Of a DNA stretch of 64,000 nt, positions 62,896 through 64,000 are shown piece by piece. Made by a program: the position numbers and the translations under genes. The DNA is from Mansonella perstans (Eukaryota > Nematoda > Chromadorea > Rhabditida > Onchocercidae). Each line of letters opens with the position of its first letter. Position 1 is the stretch's first letter. The DNA is taken from NCBI GenBank assembly GCA_037074765.1, contig JBAMDO010000568.1, forward strand, positions 558,001-622,000, written 5' to 3'. The notes below the pieces were generated by a model, which saw only the letters and a program-made list of their open reading frames with translations, ran no database searches and had not been told where the DNA came from.

Positions 62896-63754
62896 TTTTG
62901 TAGAGCACCAACAATTGCCGTGTTTCGTCCTTTTCTTCTTTCCTTCGTTTTCCAGGGACCCCGATGGGCGGTAGGTTGATCAGCCAACTGGATGCAGGAT
63001 CGAAGAAGAGACACCAACACTGGATGGTAATGGGCTGGATTATTATAAGGACAATCTCCAACAATCCAACCCCGACAAACGACGGCCTTTTAACGGATGT
63101 TTTCGGTACCCACCACGAGAACGACGAAACGTCGACCAGACCAACCAATCAAGCAAGCAAGCTACCGAATAGATCCGATAGATCAGACTTTTGTGCCTTT
63201 ACCTCCTTTGTTCTTTTTGCGTTGCGCCAACTGACGTCGTGTAGGACGTCTCGTTGGTGGTACTTCTGCTACCTGCTTCTTGTAGCTGTCGTTGCTAAAA
63301 GATGTCAAGGTAGCAAGTGGTAATTGCTTAAAGTGAACAACAACGACTAAAGTGCCGCTTTTCAATGCCAAACCCAAAAGGCCGTTTAAAGCAAGAGGCC
63401 CACTTTAGCTAGCTTCCTCCACATAAACGCAATGAAGCAGTAACGTGATAGCAGCAGTAGCAGTGATAAAAACTGTAGTGGCAGTAATTGTGATCGTCGG
63501 AATGGTTGCGAAACTTCCACCCGCAACATCTAGGAATCGGATACCGGTGGCACTGAGGACTGTTGAAGTGCCGTTTCTACTGGAATGCTGCTCCTGCTAT
63601 TGGAGAAACAGAACGTACAGATAGGTGGTCGCGGTCGTAGTGGTAGTAGTCATCCGACGATACATCTCCTCCTATGCATGAGGAAGTGTGCATGTATTTG
63701 CCTTGCCTTCTGTCGTCAACTGCACAGTCCAGTTGTGGAAATGATAATTGTAAT
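62896..63754 (-). promoter_or_regulatory. Relatively GC-rich block upstream of the receptor start
   Basis: From about 62780 to 63700 base composition changes sharply to near-balanced G+C with many ACG/CGT and GACC/GGTC words, unlike the rest of the window. It abuts the proposed first coding exon of the nuclear receptor, so I read it as 5' UTR and promoter. Open frames run on both strands through it, but an in-frame stop precedes the proposed ATG and none resembles a known protein. Confidence 0.4.
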
Positions 63755-63916
63755 ATCAGTAGTTGTGGTAGTAGTAGTAGTAGCAACAGCAGTAGTAGTA
63801 ATAACAATAATAATAATAATAGTAATAGCAGTAGTAGTGGTAGTGGTAGTGGTAGTGGTAGTAATACTAATAATAGTATTAAAAGGTAGTAGTGGTAGTA
63901 GTAGTAGTGGAAATAG
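63755..63916. repeat. (GTA)n / (TAATAG)n trinucleotide microsatellite
   Basis: About 160 bases of GTA, TAA, TAG and GTG trinucleotides with few interruptions, for example GTAGTAGTAGTAGCAACAGC and TAATAATAATAATAG. It produces long spurious open frames of poly-Ser/Asn or poly-Leu. A smaller run of the same kind is at 62627-62655. Confidence 0.9.
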
Positions 63917-64000
63917 ATAGATGGACAGATAGTGGTCGGTGGAGGAGGAGGTCGGATCGGGAAATGCCCTCTCAACTATCCGAATTTGGCGATAACGATG

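Noticed and set aside
63577..63975. 132-codon minus-strand frame rich in Leu, Pro and Tyr, and Ser/Asn-rich plus-strand frames
   Set aside because: Produced by the trinucleotide microsatellite; no non-repetitive coding content.

Overview
The window reads as nuclear DNA of a nematode. It is strongly A+T-rich. The genes carry many short introns with GT donors and TTTCAG or TTTTAG acceptors, several start codons lie just behind AG sites that could take a spliced leader, and every recognisable protein is animal-like. An NHR-23/DHR3-type receptor, one-exon-after-another split genes and introns of mostly 70-350 bp fit a parasitic (filarial-like) nematode better than Caenorhabditis. The species is inference only. 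All gene models below were assembled by eye from reading frame, splice phase and recalled family sequence, with no alignment program.

Layout. At 76-1367 (+) is the 3' part of a FUS/EWS/TAF15-type RNA-binding protein. At 2567-4740 (+) are two phase-compatible exons of an unidentified gene. The intron between them holds a 30-bp minisatellite and a complete small Tim13 gene on the same strand (3403-4146). At 4861-11305 (-) is a 23-exon NAT10 RNA cytidine acetyltransferase. At 12250-14275 (+) is a 192-residue gene I do not recognise. An apparently gene-free stretch follows to 18970. Then come WDR47 (18970-24656, +) and cytosolic isoleucyl-tRNA synthetase (25625-33622, +). A CCDC102-type coiled-coil protein lies at 34531-37777 (-). 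The stretch 37.8-48.0 kb is mostly empty, with a decayed LINE endonuclease fragment (40293-40471) and one possible small gene. An AP-2 transcription factor occupies 48050-50806 (+). From 54125 to about 62895 (-) an NHR-23/ROR-type nuclear receptor is spread over 8.8 kb. The last kilobase holds a relatively GC-rich block just upstream of the proposed receptor start, then a trinucleotide (GTA)n microsatellite.

Function. The left half is housekeeping: RNA binding, mitochondrial import, rRNA/tRNA acetylation, a microtubule-associated WD40 protein and tRNA charging. The right half is developmental regulation (AP-2, NHR-23) set in large non-coding flanks, a common contrast in nematode genomes. I see no prokaryotic island, no CRISPR, no rRNA, no convincing tRNA and no intact transposon.

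Most worth checking: the nested Tim13 arrangement; two or three introns whose frame demands GC-AG rather than GT-AG splicing, plus one AP-2 junction that no GT or GC donor can satisfy; alternative in-frame acceptors in the isoleucyl-tRNA synthetase gene; a perfect hairpin behind WDR47; and the unidentified genes at 2567-4740 and 12250-14275.
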